This document shows, piece by piece, positions 1-8,605 of a DNA stretch of 42,005 nt (its first letter is position 1; every line of letters starts with the position of its first letter). The position numbers were made by a program, and so were the translations under genes. Below the pieces are notes generated by a model. The model searched no databases. It was not told the DNA's origin and was given only the letters and a program-made list of their open reading frames with translations. Source of the stretch: Methylomarinum sp964397365 (GTDB lineage: Bacteria > Pseudomonadota > Gammaproteobacteria > Methylococcales > Methylomonadaceae); the NCBI GenBank assembly GCA_964397365.1, contig CAYNIU010000008.1:1-42005 (forward strand), read 5' to 3'.

Positions 1-341
1 GTATGATTCCCTGGCTGTTAATTACAGAATTATTATCCGTCAAAAAGCAAAAACTTTCAGAAACTGTATTTGAACGCATTACCGCCCACCCGTCATCAGG
101 AGAAATCAACTCCAAATTGGCCGACCCAGTAGCCGCCATTGCCCGAGTCAGAACAGCCTATGAAGCAGGTGCCATTGTTATTGACGAAACAGACGGCATC
201 AGCCTGGACTTTGCAGACTGGCGTTTTAATCTACGCGCCTCCAATACCGAACCGGTAGTGCGTTTGAATGTCGAGTCTCGACAAAACATTCCACTGATGA
301 AACAAAAGACCCAAGAAATACTGAACTTGTTACGACAATAA
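1..341 (+). CDS. phosphomannomutase/phosphoglucomutase, C-terminal fragment (cut by window edge)
   Basis: This is the last ~113 residues of an alpha-D-phosphohexomutase, which interconverts mannose-6-P and mannose-1-P (or the glucose forms) for GDP-mannose and polysaccharide synthesis in the cytoplasm. The piece matches the end of E. coli CpsG/ManB closely as I remember it: SGEINSKLADP, then TDGISLDFADWRFNLRASNT, then EPVVRLNVESR. The RxSNTEP loop is the phosphate-binding loop of domain 4. The reading frame is open to the left edge and the ATG at position 3 is an internal Met (GMIPWLL in relatives), so the true start lies outside the window. The stop is TAA at 339-341. Mannose versus glucose specificity cannot be decided from this piece. 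Confidence 0.9.
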   Translation, partial: MIPWLLITELLSVKKQKLSETVFERITAHPSSGEINSKLADPVAAIARVRTAYEAGAIVIDETDGISLDFADWRFNLRASNTEPVVRLNVESRQNIPLMKQKTQEILNLLRQ

Positions 342-654
342 CATCAGACTGATTTACGGATATTGCTATACACGGATGTTAAAAATCCTTAACAAAAACC
401 ATACTTTTCTGACAAAGATGCTATCACCAAACCTCCATGAGGAATTCACAACATCCTTTGAAAACTCCACCACCAAATTTTGTTCAGCGACGAGAAAAAC
501 AACGAAAATATCAAATACAGAACCTGCTCCTAATCTCGCTACTGATTGTATAATTTTTATACAAATAGAATAAACGCTTAATTTGACAAGGTCTTAGAGC
601 AACATATGACCATTTTCCAACACAGTTACCCACAGACTATAGGAATAGCTATCT
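342..654. other. gap between phosphomannomutase and the small membrane gene; no convincing gene
   Basis: About 310 AT-rich bases. Two short plus-strand frames exist, 376-573 and a 38-codon frame from about 440. Neither has a ribosome binding site or a composition I would trust. The second ends in a short hydrophobic run (LLLISLLIV) and could be the decayed start of a membrane protein. I see no clear terminator hairpin after the phosphomannomutase stop. Confidence 0.5.
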
Positions 655-828
655 CTACATCATCATACTACCCATTCCCCCGAAGATTCCCATAAACATG
701 AAAGCAATAATCCATAAAATAAAGAATGCCGGGATTGAAGCAACTATCCACTTCACCATAAATACGACCATTGACATAAACGGCATCTGAATATCGGTTA
801 CAACCACTTCTTGCTTATTATCACTCAT
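655..828 (-). CDS. small Met-rich inner-membrane protein, 57 aa, function unknown
   Basis: I do not recognise this protein. The frame runs from ATG at 828 to TAG at 655 and has a fair ribosome binding site (AGGTGAT, about 5 bases before the ATG). The first ~14 residues are polar (MSDNKQEVVVTDIQ). They are followed by a mostly hydrophobic stretch with one Lys-Trp break, MPFMSMVVFMVKWIVASIPA then FFILWIIAFMFMGIFGG, long enough for one long or two short membrane spans. The end, GMGSMMM, is rich in Gly and Met; nine of the last 57 residues or more are Met. A promoter-like pair with a palindrome in its spacer lies just upstream (846-874). It is read in the same direction as the dcw cluster, about 145 bases after lpxC. 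The clear start signal, coherent membrane profile and promoter argue that it is a real gene. Its role is open. Confidence 0.7.
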   Translation of the reverse strand: MSDNKQEVVVTDIQMPFMSMVVFMVKWIVASIPAFFILWIIAFMFMGIFGGMGSMMM

Positions 829-845
829 TGTTTATCACCTTGTTT

Positions 846-874
846 TCTATACATATAGACCTATATCTAACCAA
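846..874 (-). promoter_or_regulatory. candidate promoter of the small membrane-protein gene, with palindrome in the spacer
   Basis: On the minus strand TTGGTT (874-869) and TATAGA (851-846) are 17 bases apart, a plausible sigma70 pair. The spacer holds an inverted repeat, ATATAG-AC-CTATAT (853-866 on the plus strand), placed where a repressor or activator could act. The ribosome binding site and ATG follow within 20 bases. Confidence 0.4.
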
Positions 875-972
875 GTTTCTATACGCTGGGAAAGCTGAAG
901 CAGTGAAGCCGGGGGCAGACCTTACAAAACACCCCGGTATTTTGTGTTATTTGTAAAACCAGACCCCAGCCA

Positions 973-1899
973 CTACTGAACTGGAGCAATAGGGGTTTGT
1001 GCTGATCGCATAAAAGAAATAGGCGCATCATCATCATTTTCAAATGCGACCATTTCCCAGGCATCAGGGGTGTTTAACAATGCCAGTAATAACTTGTTAT
1101 TTAATGCATGACCTGATTTAAAACCTTTAAATTCCCCTATTAGACTGTGTCCCAATAAGTACAAATCTCCAATAGCATCGAGAATCTTGTGTTTAACAAA
1201 TTCATCAGCATAACGCAAACCATCTTCATTCAAAACCCGGTCATCATCCACAACAATTGCATTATCCAGACTGCCCCCCAATGCCAGGTTATTTTCCCTT
1301 AAAAACTCTATATCCTTCATAAACCCAAAGGTTCGCGCCCGGCTGACTTCCTTGACAAAAGTTGTCGATGAAAAATCCATTACCGCAGTTTTCAAATGAT
1401 CTGGAAAAGCTGGATGTTCAAAGTCAATGGTAAAGGTCACCTTAAAGCCGTTAAACGGTTCAAATGCGGCCCATTTGTCACCATCTTCCACTCGCACTGC
1501 CTGTTTAATCCGAATGTATTGTTTTGGCGCATCCTGCTCGGCCACACCAGCCGACTGTAGCAAAAAAATAAATGGCCCGGCACTACCATCCATGATCGGC
1601 ACTTCTGCAGCACTTACATCCACAATTGCGTTATCAACGCCTAATCCAGCCAATGCGGACAATAAATGCTCAACTGTCGCGATTTTAATTCCATTTTGAA
1701 CCAATGTGGTTGACAGCATGGTTTCACCGACATTTTCCGGTGTTGCCTCAATTAGAAAAGGCTCATCCAAATCGACACGACGAAAGCGAATTCCAGTGTT
1801 AACTTCTGCAGGATGTAAAGTCAAATAAACTTTATCTCCTGAATGCAATCCCACTCCAGTAGCCCGGATTGTGTTTTTTATTGTTCGCTGTTTAATCAT
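973..1899 (-). CDS. lpxC: UDP-3-O-acyl-N-acetylglucosamine deacetylase (LpxC)
   Basis: LpxC is the zinc amidase that removes the N-acetyl group from UDP-3-O-acyl-GlcNAc, the committed step of lipid A synthesis in the cytoplasm. The protein has 308 residues, the usual length. It starts MIKQRTIKNTIRATGVGLHS, the typical N-terminus. Zinc and catalytic motifs are visible: TVEHLLSALAG (first zinc His, about residue 78), FVKHKILDAIGDL (second His and Asp) and FKSGHALNN (catalytic His, about 265). The gene sits 201 bases after ftsZ, its classical place at the end of the dcw cluster. The short acidic C-terminal tail after the last helix is variable in the family. No strong ribosome binding site is seen; the start is set by homology. 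Confidence 0.97.
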   Translation of the reverse strand: MIKQRTIKNTIRATGVGLHSGDKVYLTLHPAEVNTGIRFRRVDLDEPFLIEATPENVGETMLSTTLVQNGIKIATVEHLLSALAGLGVDNAIVDVSAAEVPIMDGSAGPFIFLLQSAGVAEQDAPKQYIRIKQAVRVEDGDKWAAFEPFNGFKVTFTIDFEHPAFPDHLKTAVMDFSSTTFVKEVSRARTFGFMKDIEFLRENNLALGGSLDNAIVVDDDRVLNEDGLRYADEFVKHKILDAIGDLYLLGHSLIGEFKGFKSGHALNNKLLLALLNTPDAWEMVAFENDDDAPISFMRSAQTPIAPVQ

Positions 1900-2100
1900 A
1901 AAATATTAAGTGCCGCCTGTATCAGACAAAGATGCTAATTTTACCATAGCTCAGAAGTACTCATGAAATAACTGCTTCATAGATACGGACACAACGTATT
2001 TACAAAAAATTCATAACCGATAATCTGAACAAACCGCCGTCTCTATCCACATTCTCTCTTGCTTTAAGAATAGTCGGTAATCGAGATATTACATTCCCGT

Positions 2101-3255
2101 TTAATCAGCCTGACGTCTTAAAAACGCCGGAACATCCAGATAATCCAAATCCATATCATTTTTTGGCTGTGCGCCGAATCGTGTTTCTCTGGTTTCCGGT
2201 CGGTTTTGGCGAATGACTGTAGGCTTATCCAGCACGTCGTAATTAATTTCACCCGTAGTTGCTTTCTGCACCAGTTTAACCGGAGCGTTCACTGTAGCCG
2301 ACTCCCCCATGCCGGTAGCAACAACTGTCACTTTAATTCCATCCCCCATTTCCGGATTAATGGCAGTACCTATTTTCATATCCGCATCTTCAGATGCAAA
2401 AGTATGCATAATACTACCGATTTCATCAAATTCAGTCAGATCCATTTCCGCCGCTGTAATATTAACCAGAATTCCTTTTGCCCCTTGTAAGCTGATATCT
2501 TCCAATAATGGACAAGCAATTGCTTTCTCTGCAGCCTCTCTGGCTCGATTGTCTCCTTCAGCAACTCCCGTACCCATAATCGCAGTACCCATATTTGTCA
2601 TCACTGTTTTAACATCCGCGAAATCGACATTAATCAAACCCGGGTGGGTAATCAGTTCGGTAATGCCCTGTACAGCATCCAACAAAACATCATTCGCCGC
2701 CTTAAAAGCATTGGTCAAGGACAGATTATTTCCCAATACTGGCAATAATTTTTGATTTGGAATAATAATCAACGAATCGACATATTTTTCCAGTTCCTTA
2801 ACGCCGGCTTCAGCCACTGCCTTTTTCTTTTTTCCTTCAAAATCAAAAGGCTTGGTTACCACAGCAACCGTCAAAATCCCCAGTTCCTTAGCGACCTCCG
2901 CTATAACTGAAATAGCTCCGGTACCGGTTCCTCCACCCATGCCGGCAGTCAAAAAAATCATATCCGCATCTTCGATTTCTTCTTTTATCCGCTCTTTATT
3001 TTCTTCAGCGGCCTGTTTGCCGATTTCAGGCCGGGTTCCGGCTCCCAAGCCTTTAGTCAACTCAATTCCAAGCTGAATTTTCGTTTCGACATTCAGCCCT
3101 CTTAACGCTTGAGCATCGGTATTCGCACAAAGAAACTGTACGCCGTCAATATTGGCATCAACCATATGATCTACAGCATTTCCGCCACCGCCGCCAACGC
3201 CAATTACTTTAATAACAGCATTTTCACTACACATATCCACCAATTCGTATTTCAT
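2101..3255 (-). CDS. ftsZ: cell division protein FtsZ
   Basis: FtsZ is the tubulin-like GTPase that polymerises into the cytokinetic ring at mid-cell. I chose the ATG at 3255 (MKYELVDMCSENAVIKVIGV), giving 384 residues. It has AGAGG upstream, and the longer frame from 3276 would need a GTG without a better site. The GTP-binding glycine motif GMGGGTGTGA is present at about residues 99-108. The T7 loop is seen as NVDFADVKTVM. The protein ends in the conserved tail LDYLDVPAFLRRQAD, which binds FtsA and ZipA. A variable linker rich in polar residues precedes the tail. ftsA lies 84 bases upstream, leaving room for the extra ftsZ promoter known in other proteobacteria, although I cannot point to one. 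Confidence 0.98.
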   Translation of the reverse strand: MKYELVDMCSENAVIKVIGVGGGGGNAVDHMVDANIDGVQFLCANTDAQALRGLNVETKIQLGIELTKGLGAGTRPEIGKQAAEENKERIKEEIEDADMIFLTAGMGGGTGTGAISVIAEVAKELGILTVAVVTKPFDFEGKKKKAVAEAGVKELEKYVDSLIIIPNQKLLPVLGNNLSLTNAFKAANDVLLDAVQGITELITHPGLINVDFADVKTVMTNMGTAIMGTGVAEGDNRAREAAEKAIACPLLEDISLQGAKGILVNITAAEMDLTEFDEIGSIMHTFASEDADMKIGTAINPEMGDGIKVTVVATGMGESATVNAPVKLVQKATTGEINYDVLDKPTVIRQNRPETRETRFGAQPKNDMDLDYLDVPAFLRRQAD

Positions 3256-3339
3256 TTTTTTTAACCTCTTTGTCACATGAACCCAAAAAAATCAGTTGAA
3301 TTGCGGATTCTGGCTCAACTGATCTTTCCCGGTTTAATA

Positions 3340-4566
3340 CTAAAAATTACCCTGGAACCAGTTTTTCATTCTTGCTAACAAGCCAGTACCTTCATCATTC
3401 AACCCTTCCGCCTTACCCTGATGTTCCTTTCCATACATCAACAAGCCAACACCTGTAGAATAAATTGGATTTTTCACAACATCCGTCAACCCGGACACAT
3501 GCTGTGGAACACCTACGCGAACCGGCATATGAAATATTTCTTCTGCCAACTCAACTAATCCCATCACTTTGGAACTGCCACCGGTTAAAACCATACCGGC
3601 GGCAATCAAATCTTCATAACCGCTACGTCTGAGTTCCGCCTGAACCAGTAACATCAATTCCTCATATCGCGGTTCAATAATTTCCGCCAGATTTTGGGCA
3701 GAAATTTTTCTGGGCTCTCTATCCCCAATACTGGGGACATCAATCATTTGCTGTGCATCGGCCAACTGCGTCAAGGCGCTGGCGTAAGCTTTTTTGATCT
3801 CTTCCGCATTTTTTGTCGGTGTTCGTAATGCCACAGCAATATCATTGGTTACCTGATCTCCGGCAATCGGAATCACCGCAGTATGCTTGATTGCACCTTC
3901 CGAGAAAATGGCTATATCAGTAGTGCCACCGCCAATATCTATCAAACAAACACCCAGTTCTTTTTCATCATCCGTTAGCACCGAAGTACAAGATGCCAAC
4001 TGTTCCAGGACAATATCATCCACTTCCAATCCACAGCGCCTGATACATTTAATAATATTCTGCGCCGCACTGACGCTACCTGTCACCATATGCACCTTGG
4101 CTTCCAGACGAATTCCCGACATCCCAATCGGCTCCTTGATTCCCTCCTGTTGATCTATAACAAATTCTTGCGGCAAAATATGTAAAATTTTCTGGTCTGC
4201 AGGAATGGCTACAGCACGGGCGGAATCAATGACCCGGTCAATATCATATTGTTTTACTTCTTTATCCTTAATCGCCACGATTCCGTGCGAATTCAGACTT
4301 TTGATATGGCTTCCTGCAATTCCGGCAAATACAGTTTTGATCTGACAACCTGCCATCAATTCAGCCTCTTCAACAGCTCGCTGGATAGATTGAACGGTTG
4401 ATTCCAGATTAACCACCACACCTTTTTTCAATCCTTTGGATGGTGAAGTTCCGATACCGATTACCTCCATTTCATCACCACCGTTGAATTCACCAACAAC
4501 AGCTGCAACCTTGGAAGTACCAATATCCAATCCCACTAATAAATTACGTTCTGTCTTTTTAGCCAT
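3340..4566 (-). CDS. ftsA: cell division protein FtsA
   Basis: FtsA is the actin-like ATPase that tethers FtsZ filaments to the inner membrane. Actin-family motifs are clear: LLVGLDIGTSKVAAVVGEF (phosphate 1), VCLIDIGGGTTDIAIF (phosphate 2) and VLTGGSSKVMGL (adenosine). The SHS2 (1C) domain sits at about residues 80-165. The C-terminus NWFQGNF is the expected amphipathic membrane-targeting helix. I prefer the ATG at 4566 (MAKKTERN), 408 residues, because a GAG Shine-Dalgarno element lies 8 bases upstream. The alternative is a TTG at 4578. The gap to ftsQ is only 19 bases, so the two are cotranscribed. Confidence 0.97.
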   Translation of the reverse strand: MAKKTERNLLVGLDIGTSKVAAVVGEFNGGDEMEVIGIGTSPSKGLKKGVVVNLESTVQSIQRAVEEAELMAGCQIKTVFAGIAGSHIKSLNSHGIVAIKDKEVKQYDIDRVIDSARAVAIPADQKILHILPQEFVIDQQEGIKEPIGMSGIRLEAKVHMVTGSVSAAQNIIKCIRRCGLEVDDIVLEQLASCTSVLTDDEKELGVCLIDIGGGTTDIAIFSEGAIKHTAVIPIAGDQVTNDIAVALRTPTKNAEEIKKAYASALTQLADAQQMIDVPSIGDREPRKISAQNLAEIIEPRYEELMLLVQAELRRSGYEDLIAAGMVLTGGSSKVMGLVELAEEIFHMPVRVGVPQHVSGLTDVVKNPIYSTGVGLLMYGKEHQGKAEGLNDEGTGLLARMKNWFQGNF

Positions 4567-4585
4567 TTTTATGCTCAATAAGCGT

Positions 4586-5335
4586 TTATGCCTGATGTTT
4601 TTTATTGTTCACAGCTTTCCAGTTTATTTCTTCAGCATCACTCTTCCAGGTCACGGCATAGCCATTCGGGTATCTCAAGTCAATTATCGCAATTTTGGCC
4701 AGCTGTGCTTCACCCAACAAATCAACCGTTTTCAAAAATCGCTGAATATTTTTCAACGGCGTTGTTCTACCCAGCTTTATTTCCATACCGTTTGCCAACT
4801 TCACTTTCCATGCCCTCCTTTCATTGACATAAAACTCCTTTAATTCCATTGCCTGATCCTGCAAAGCCAGCGAAAGTCCTTTCATAACATCCAGTAACTG
4901 TTTTTCCTGTCCTTCCGGCCCTGAAATCAAGGGCAGTTGTTCAAAATCATTGTATTTATCAGGAACAAACATCTCTCCCTGACTATTTAACAACCCATAA
5001 CGCCCCCAGCGCGCAACCGGCTTTTGCTCACTAATCTGCACTTTAATGGCATCTGGCCATATTCTTTTGACTCTCACTTTATCGATCCAAGGCAAAGATT
5101 TAACGGCTTGCTGTATCTGTTGCAGGTCAACATTAAAAAAGCCATGCCTAACCTGTTTCCCAAGCACCTGCTTAATAGTATCCTTGGCAATATACTGAAA
5201 TGCACCTTCAACTCTGACATATCTGACCGGCATCAAATCCGCTCCCTGAGCTTTAATCTCCCGCCAACCAAAGTATGCACTCAAAACCAATAGCATAGCG
5301 ATCAATGCCAGCTTAACAAAAGCGCCCCTAAACAT
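4586..5335 (-). CDS. ftsQ: cell division protein FtsQ
   Basis: FtsQ is the single-span inner-membrane protein whose periplasmic POTRA and beta domains recruit FtsB, FtsL and later divisome parts. The protein has 249 residues. It has a short cytoplasmic start (MFRGAFVK), one membrane span at about 8-25, and a POTRA domain beginning PVRYVRVEGAFQYIAKDTI. This is followed by the typical FxVDLxxIQxAVKxLPWI pattern (FFNVDLQQIQQAVKSLPWID) and VRVKRIWPDAIKVQISEQKP. The second domain contains LISGPEGQEKQLLD. It lies between ddl (23-base gap) and ftsA, the standard position. Confidence 0.95.
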   Translation of the reverse strand: MFRGAFVKLALIAMLLVLSAYFGWREIKAQGADLMPVRYVRVEGAFQYIAKDTIKQVLGKQVRHGFFNVDLQQIQQAVKSLPWIDKVRVKRIWPDAIKVQISEQKPVARWGRYGLLNSQGEMFVPDKYNDFEQLPLISGPEGQEKQLLDVMKGLSLALQDQAMELKEFYVNERRAWKVKLANGMEIKLGRTTPLKNIQRFLKTVDLLGEAQLAKIAIIDLRYPNGYAVTWKSDAEEINWKAVNNKKHQA

Positions 5336-5358
5336 GATTCACACCATCTTCAAGCTTT

Positions 5359-6300
5359 TCAGGAAGCGGGTAAAAAACTGGTTTCCAAAATCCGCCAGAC
5401 CAGCTCATCAAAATCACAACCAGCGGCTTTTGCCGCCATCGGCACCAGGCTGTGATCCGTCATGCCTGGTACGGTATTCACTTCAATTAATTGCGTCCGC
5501 CTTGCTTCATCAATAAAGGCGTCAACCCGAGCCCAACCTTTTACTGCAAGCCCATCACATGCCCTGACAGCCAATTCTTTTAATAACCGTTCATCTTCTT
5601 CCTCTAAACCACAGGGACAGTAATATCGAGTGGTGTCAGCCTGATATTTGGCCTCATAATCATAAAATACATTTGGCGTTTGCAAGCGAATCACCGGTAA
5701 TGCTTCACCATTCAGAACGGCAATAGTATATTCCTCTCCTGTGACCCATTGTTCAGCATAAACATCGCATCCAAATTTAGCCGCCGCGCCTAATGCCTGC
5801 CGCAGTTGCTCCCGGCTTTCCGCCCGACTCATCCCCAGACTTGATCCCTCCTGAGCCGGTTTTACAATCACCGGAAATGTCATAAATTCAACACAGGCAT
5901 CAATATCGTTTTCACCTCTCAGGACTATCCATTTGGGTGTATGCAAGCCCATACCCCGCCAACACAATTTGGTTCTCAGTTTATCCATGCTCAATGCCGA
6001 AGCCATAACGCCGGAACCGGTATACGGAATATTCAAGACTTCCAGAACACCTTGCAACACGCCATCTTCACCACCCCGACCATGAACAACATTAAACACC
6101 CGGTCAATATTTTTAGCTGGCAGTGTTTTGATCGAATTAGCGGTTACATCAACCGCCATAACATCAACTCCACGGCGTTTAAGCGCGTCATATACCCCAG
6201 CACCGCTTTTAAGCGAAATCTCTCTTTCTGCTGCCCAGCCGCCCATTAATACAGCTACTTTGCCAAACTCAGCCGGATTGTTAATGCTTAACGGCTTCAT
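5359..6300 (-). CDS. ddl: D-alanine--D-alanine ligase
   Basis: Ddl is an ATP-grasp enzyme that joins two D-alanines to make the dipeptide added by MurF. The protein has 313 residues, close to DdlB. The N-terminal domain has VAVLMGGWAAEREISLKSG, where the Glu binds the first D-Ala. The central region has TGSGVMASALSMDKLRTK. The ATP-grasp part shows PVIVKPAQEGSSLGMSR, then EYTIAVLNGEALPVI, and the metal and substrate loop RTQLIEVNTVPGMTDHSLVP (Glu and Asn of the Mg sites). Its ATG overlaps the murB stop by 4 bases, pointing to translational coupling. Confidence 0.97.
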   Translation of the reverse strand: MKPLSINNPAEFGKVAVLMGGWAAEREISLKSGAGVYDALKRRGVDVMAVDVTANSIKTLPAKNIDRVFNVVHGRGGEDGVLQGVLEVLNIPYTGSGVMASALSMDKLRTKLCWRGMGLHTPKWIVLRGENDIDACVEFMTFPVIVKPAQEGSSLGMSRAESREQLRQALGAAAKFGCDVYAEQWVTGEEYTIAVLNGEALPVIRLQTPNVFYDYEAKYQADTTRYYCPCGLEEEDERLLKELAVRACDGLAVKGWARVDAFIDEARRTQLIEVNTVPGMTDHSLVPMAAKAAGCDFDELVWRILETSFLPAS

Positions 6301-7175
6301 GTTTTTTCGCCTACTTTACACACTTCAGTTTGCAAACTGACACCCTGCTTTGCTTCCACCTGCTCTTGTATGTAATCAATCAATGTTTCTATATCAACCG
6401 CCGAGGCATTCCCCTGATTTTCGATAAAATTGGCATGTTTTTCGGAAACACAGGCGCCACCAATGACATACCCTTTCAAACCGCAGGCTTCAATGAGCCT
6501 GGCCGCATAATCACCCGGCGGGTTTTTAAACACTGAGCCACAGGTCGGCTTGTTGGTTGGTTGTGTTAAAGCTCTCTGCTCCAGCAATTCTCTAATTTTC
6601 TGCTGGCTCAATACCGATTTACCTGGTTTTAATAGCAGCTCCACCGACAAAAACCATTCTCGCTCTATCCCTTTCACAGAACGATAGGCCACTTCAAACT
6701 CGTCTTTATCGCGCCTGATGACGATGCCATGCGGATTAATCATTTCTACAGTATCAACAATATTCCAGGTTTCACCACCAAAGGCGCCGGCATTCATTTT
6801 TAGCGCCCCCCCCATAGTCCCAGGGATTCCAGCCAGAAATTCAGCGCCAGTCAATTGTAAATCAACACAAAAACGCGCTACATGAGCGCAGGGTACTCCG
6901 GCTTCTACATAGACTTTGCAAGAGTCTATCAACTGCATCTTCTTCAAGCGTCCACGCGTATTTATAACCGTTCCGCGTATGCCTCCGTCACGAACCAGTA
7001 AATTGCTCCCCAGCCCCAGCCAATAAAGCGCCTCATTTTTCGGCAGGGCTTTTATAAATTGAATCAAATCATCCTTGTTTTCAGGTAAATACATTTTTTC
7101 TGCCGGGCCGCCCACGCGCCAACTGGTATATTTGGCCAGTGGTTCATTTTCCAGCAATGTCCCTTTTTTGGTCAT
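6297..7175 (-). CDS. murB: UDP-N-acetylenolpyruvoylglucosamine reductase (MurB)
   Basis: MurB is the FAD and NADPH enzyme that reduces the enolpyruvyl group to give UDP-MurNAc. The protein has 292 residues, the shorter class that lacks the E. coli-type C-terminal extension. FAD-binding motifs include LGLGSNLLVRDGGIRGTVI and EFLAGIPGTMGGALKMNAGA. The active site shows AYRSVK and CGSVFKNP, where Ser is the proton donor, and a late conserved Glu in VSLQTEVCKVGE. The gene overlaps murC and ddl by 4 bases on each side. Confidence 0.96.
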   Translation of the reverse strand: MTKKGTLLENEPLAKYTSWRVGGPAEKMYLPENKDDLIQFIKALPKNEALYWLGLGSNLLVRDGGIRGTVINTRGRLKKMQLIDSCKVYVEAGVPCAHVARFCVDLQLTGAEFLAGIPGTMGGALKMNAGAFGGETWNIVDTVEMINPHGIVIRRDKDEFEVAYRSVKGIEREWFLSVELLLKPGKSVLSQQKIRELLEQRALTQPTNKPTCGSVFKNPPGDYAARLIEACGLKGYVIGGACVSEKHANFIENQGNASAVDIETLIDYIQEQVEAKQGVSLQTEVCKVGEKT

Positions 7176-8605
7176 GATTGCAGCGCCTCCGTCAATTTTT
7201 CCGGTAATTCAGCGGCAATTTGGCCAACATTACCCGCACCCATAGTCAAAATGACATCATCCGTCTGCACCATCGCTGCCAGTATTTTCGCCAGTTCTTC
7301 CCGGTTTTTTACAAATACCGGATCAACCTGCCCACGAATACGGATGGCGCGACACAATGTTTTACTGTCCGCACCATTAATCGGCTCTTCACCGGCCGAA
7401 TAAATATCCAGTAATACCAAAACATCCACGGCAGACAAGACTTCAACAAAGTCTTCAAATAAATCCCGGGTACGGGTGTAACGGTGTGGTTGGAAAACGA
7501 CAACGACCCTTCTATCCGGCCAGGCTTGACGCATCGCCTCCAGTGTTGCTGCAAGTTCACGGGGATGGTGTCCATAATCATCCAGAAAAGTTAATTTTCC
7601 GTTGCCATAATCTATATCTCCATTAATTTGGAACCGTCGGCCTATCCCTTTAAATTCCTGCAGACTTTTCATAATGGCAAGATCATCCACCCCCAGAGCA
7701 GTGGCAATAGTAATTGCCGCCAAAGCATTAAGCATATTATGCCATCCCGGCATATTCAGTTTGACCTGTATCGGTGGGTGATTTCCCCAGCGTAAAACAG
7801 TAAAACAGGTCTGCATTCCATCCTGTTTAATAGCAACTGCCCTGACATCCGCATCTGGGTGTACGCCATAAGTTTTAACCGGTTTCGATATGTCCGGCAA
7901 AATCTCCCGGATACCGGCATCATCCAGACACATAACCGCCAGGCCATAAAATGGCAGATGATGTAGAAATTCGATAAAAGTCTCTTTCAGACACCGATAA
8001 CTACCGCCATAGGTTTCCATATGATCCTGATCAATATTCGTGACGATTGCCATCATCGGTTGCAGATGTAAAAAGGAGGCATCACTTTCATCCGCTTCAG
8101 CCACCAGATATTTCCCCAATCCCAATCTGGCATTGGTGCCTGCACTATTCAGGCGCCCTCCGATTACAAAGGTTGGATCAAGTCCGTCTTCTGCGAGAAT
8201 ACTGGCTGTCAGGCTGGTCGTGGTCGTTTTTCCATGGGTTCCTGCAACTGCAATACCAAAACGAAATCGCATTAATTCAGCCAGCATTTCAGCCCGGGGA
8301 ATCACTGGGATTCTACGTTTATAAGCGCCTTTCACTTCAGGATTTTCTCTGGCAACTGCTGTAGAAGTCACGACGACATCAACATCGGCAATATTTTCTT
8401 CCGTATGTTGATAATAAACACGCACACCTCTTTCAACCAAGCGTTGTGTCACAGCGCTCGGCTTGATATCCGAGCCGGAAACCTGATAACCAAGATTGGA
8501 TAAAACCTCAGCAATTCCGCTCATTCCGGTGCCGCCAATCCCCACAAAGTGAATTTTATCTATATTTCCCAAACTCTGTGCAGGATGTAGGTCGGGCCTG
8601 TTCAT
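7172..8605 (-). CDS. murC: UDP-N-acetylmuramate--L-alanine ligase (MurC)
   Basis: MurC adds L-alanine to UDP-MurNAc, the first amino acid of the stem peptide. The protein has 477 residues with the three Mur-ligase domains. The N-terminal Rossmann domain has IHFVGIGGTGMSGIAEVL. The ATP loop is VAGTHGKTTTTSL at about residue 118. Substrate motifs include VAEADESDASFL and TFLDDYGHHPREL in the C-terminal half. VVFQPHRYTRTRDLFEDF is typical of MurC. It abuts murG (stop at 8606) and overlaps murB. Confidence 0.97.
   Translation of the reverse strand: MNRPDLHPAQSLGNIDKIHFVGIGGTGMSGIAEVLSNLGYQVSGSDIKPSAVTQRLVERGVRVYYQHTEENIADVDVVVTSTAVARENPEVKGAYKRRIPVIPRAEMLAELMRFRFGIAVAGTHGKTTTTSLTASILAEDGLDPTFVIGGRLNSAGTNARLGLGKYLVAEADESDASFLHLQPMMAIVTNIDQDHMETYGGSYRCLKETFIEFLHHLPFYGLAVMCLDDAGIREILPDISKPVKTYGVHPDADVRAVAIKQDGMQTCFTVLRWGNHPPIQVKLNMPGWHNMLNALAAITIATALGVDDLAIMKSLQEFKGIGRRFQINGDIDYGNGKLTFLDDYGHHPRELAATLEAMRQAWPDRRVVVVFQPHRYTRTRDLFEDFVEVLSAVDVLVLLDIYSAGEEPINGADSKTLCRAIRIRGQVDPVFVKNREELAKILAAMVQTDDVILTMGAGNVGQIAAELPEKLTEALQS

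Noticed and set aside
440..560. 38-codon frame ending in a hydrophobic run
   Set aside because: No ribosome binding site and too short a hydrophobic segment for a membrane span; at most a decayed start of a membrane protein.
376..573. 65-codon plus-strand frame after the phosphomannomutase
   Set aside because: No ribosome binding site, low-complexity composition rich in Thr, Asn and Lys, and no resemblance to known proteins.
879..1064. Minus-strand frame overlapping the end of lpxC
   Set aside because: Out-of-frame shadow of lpxC with no independent support.
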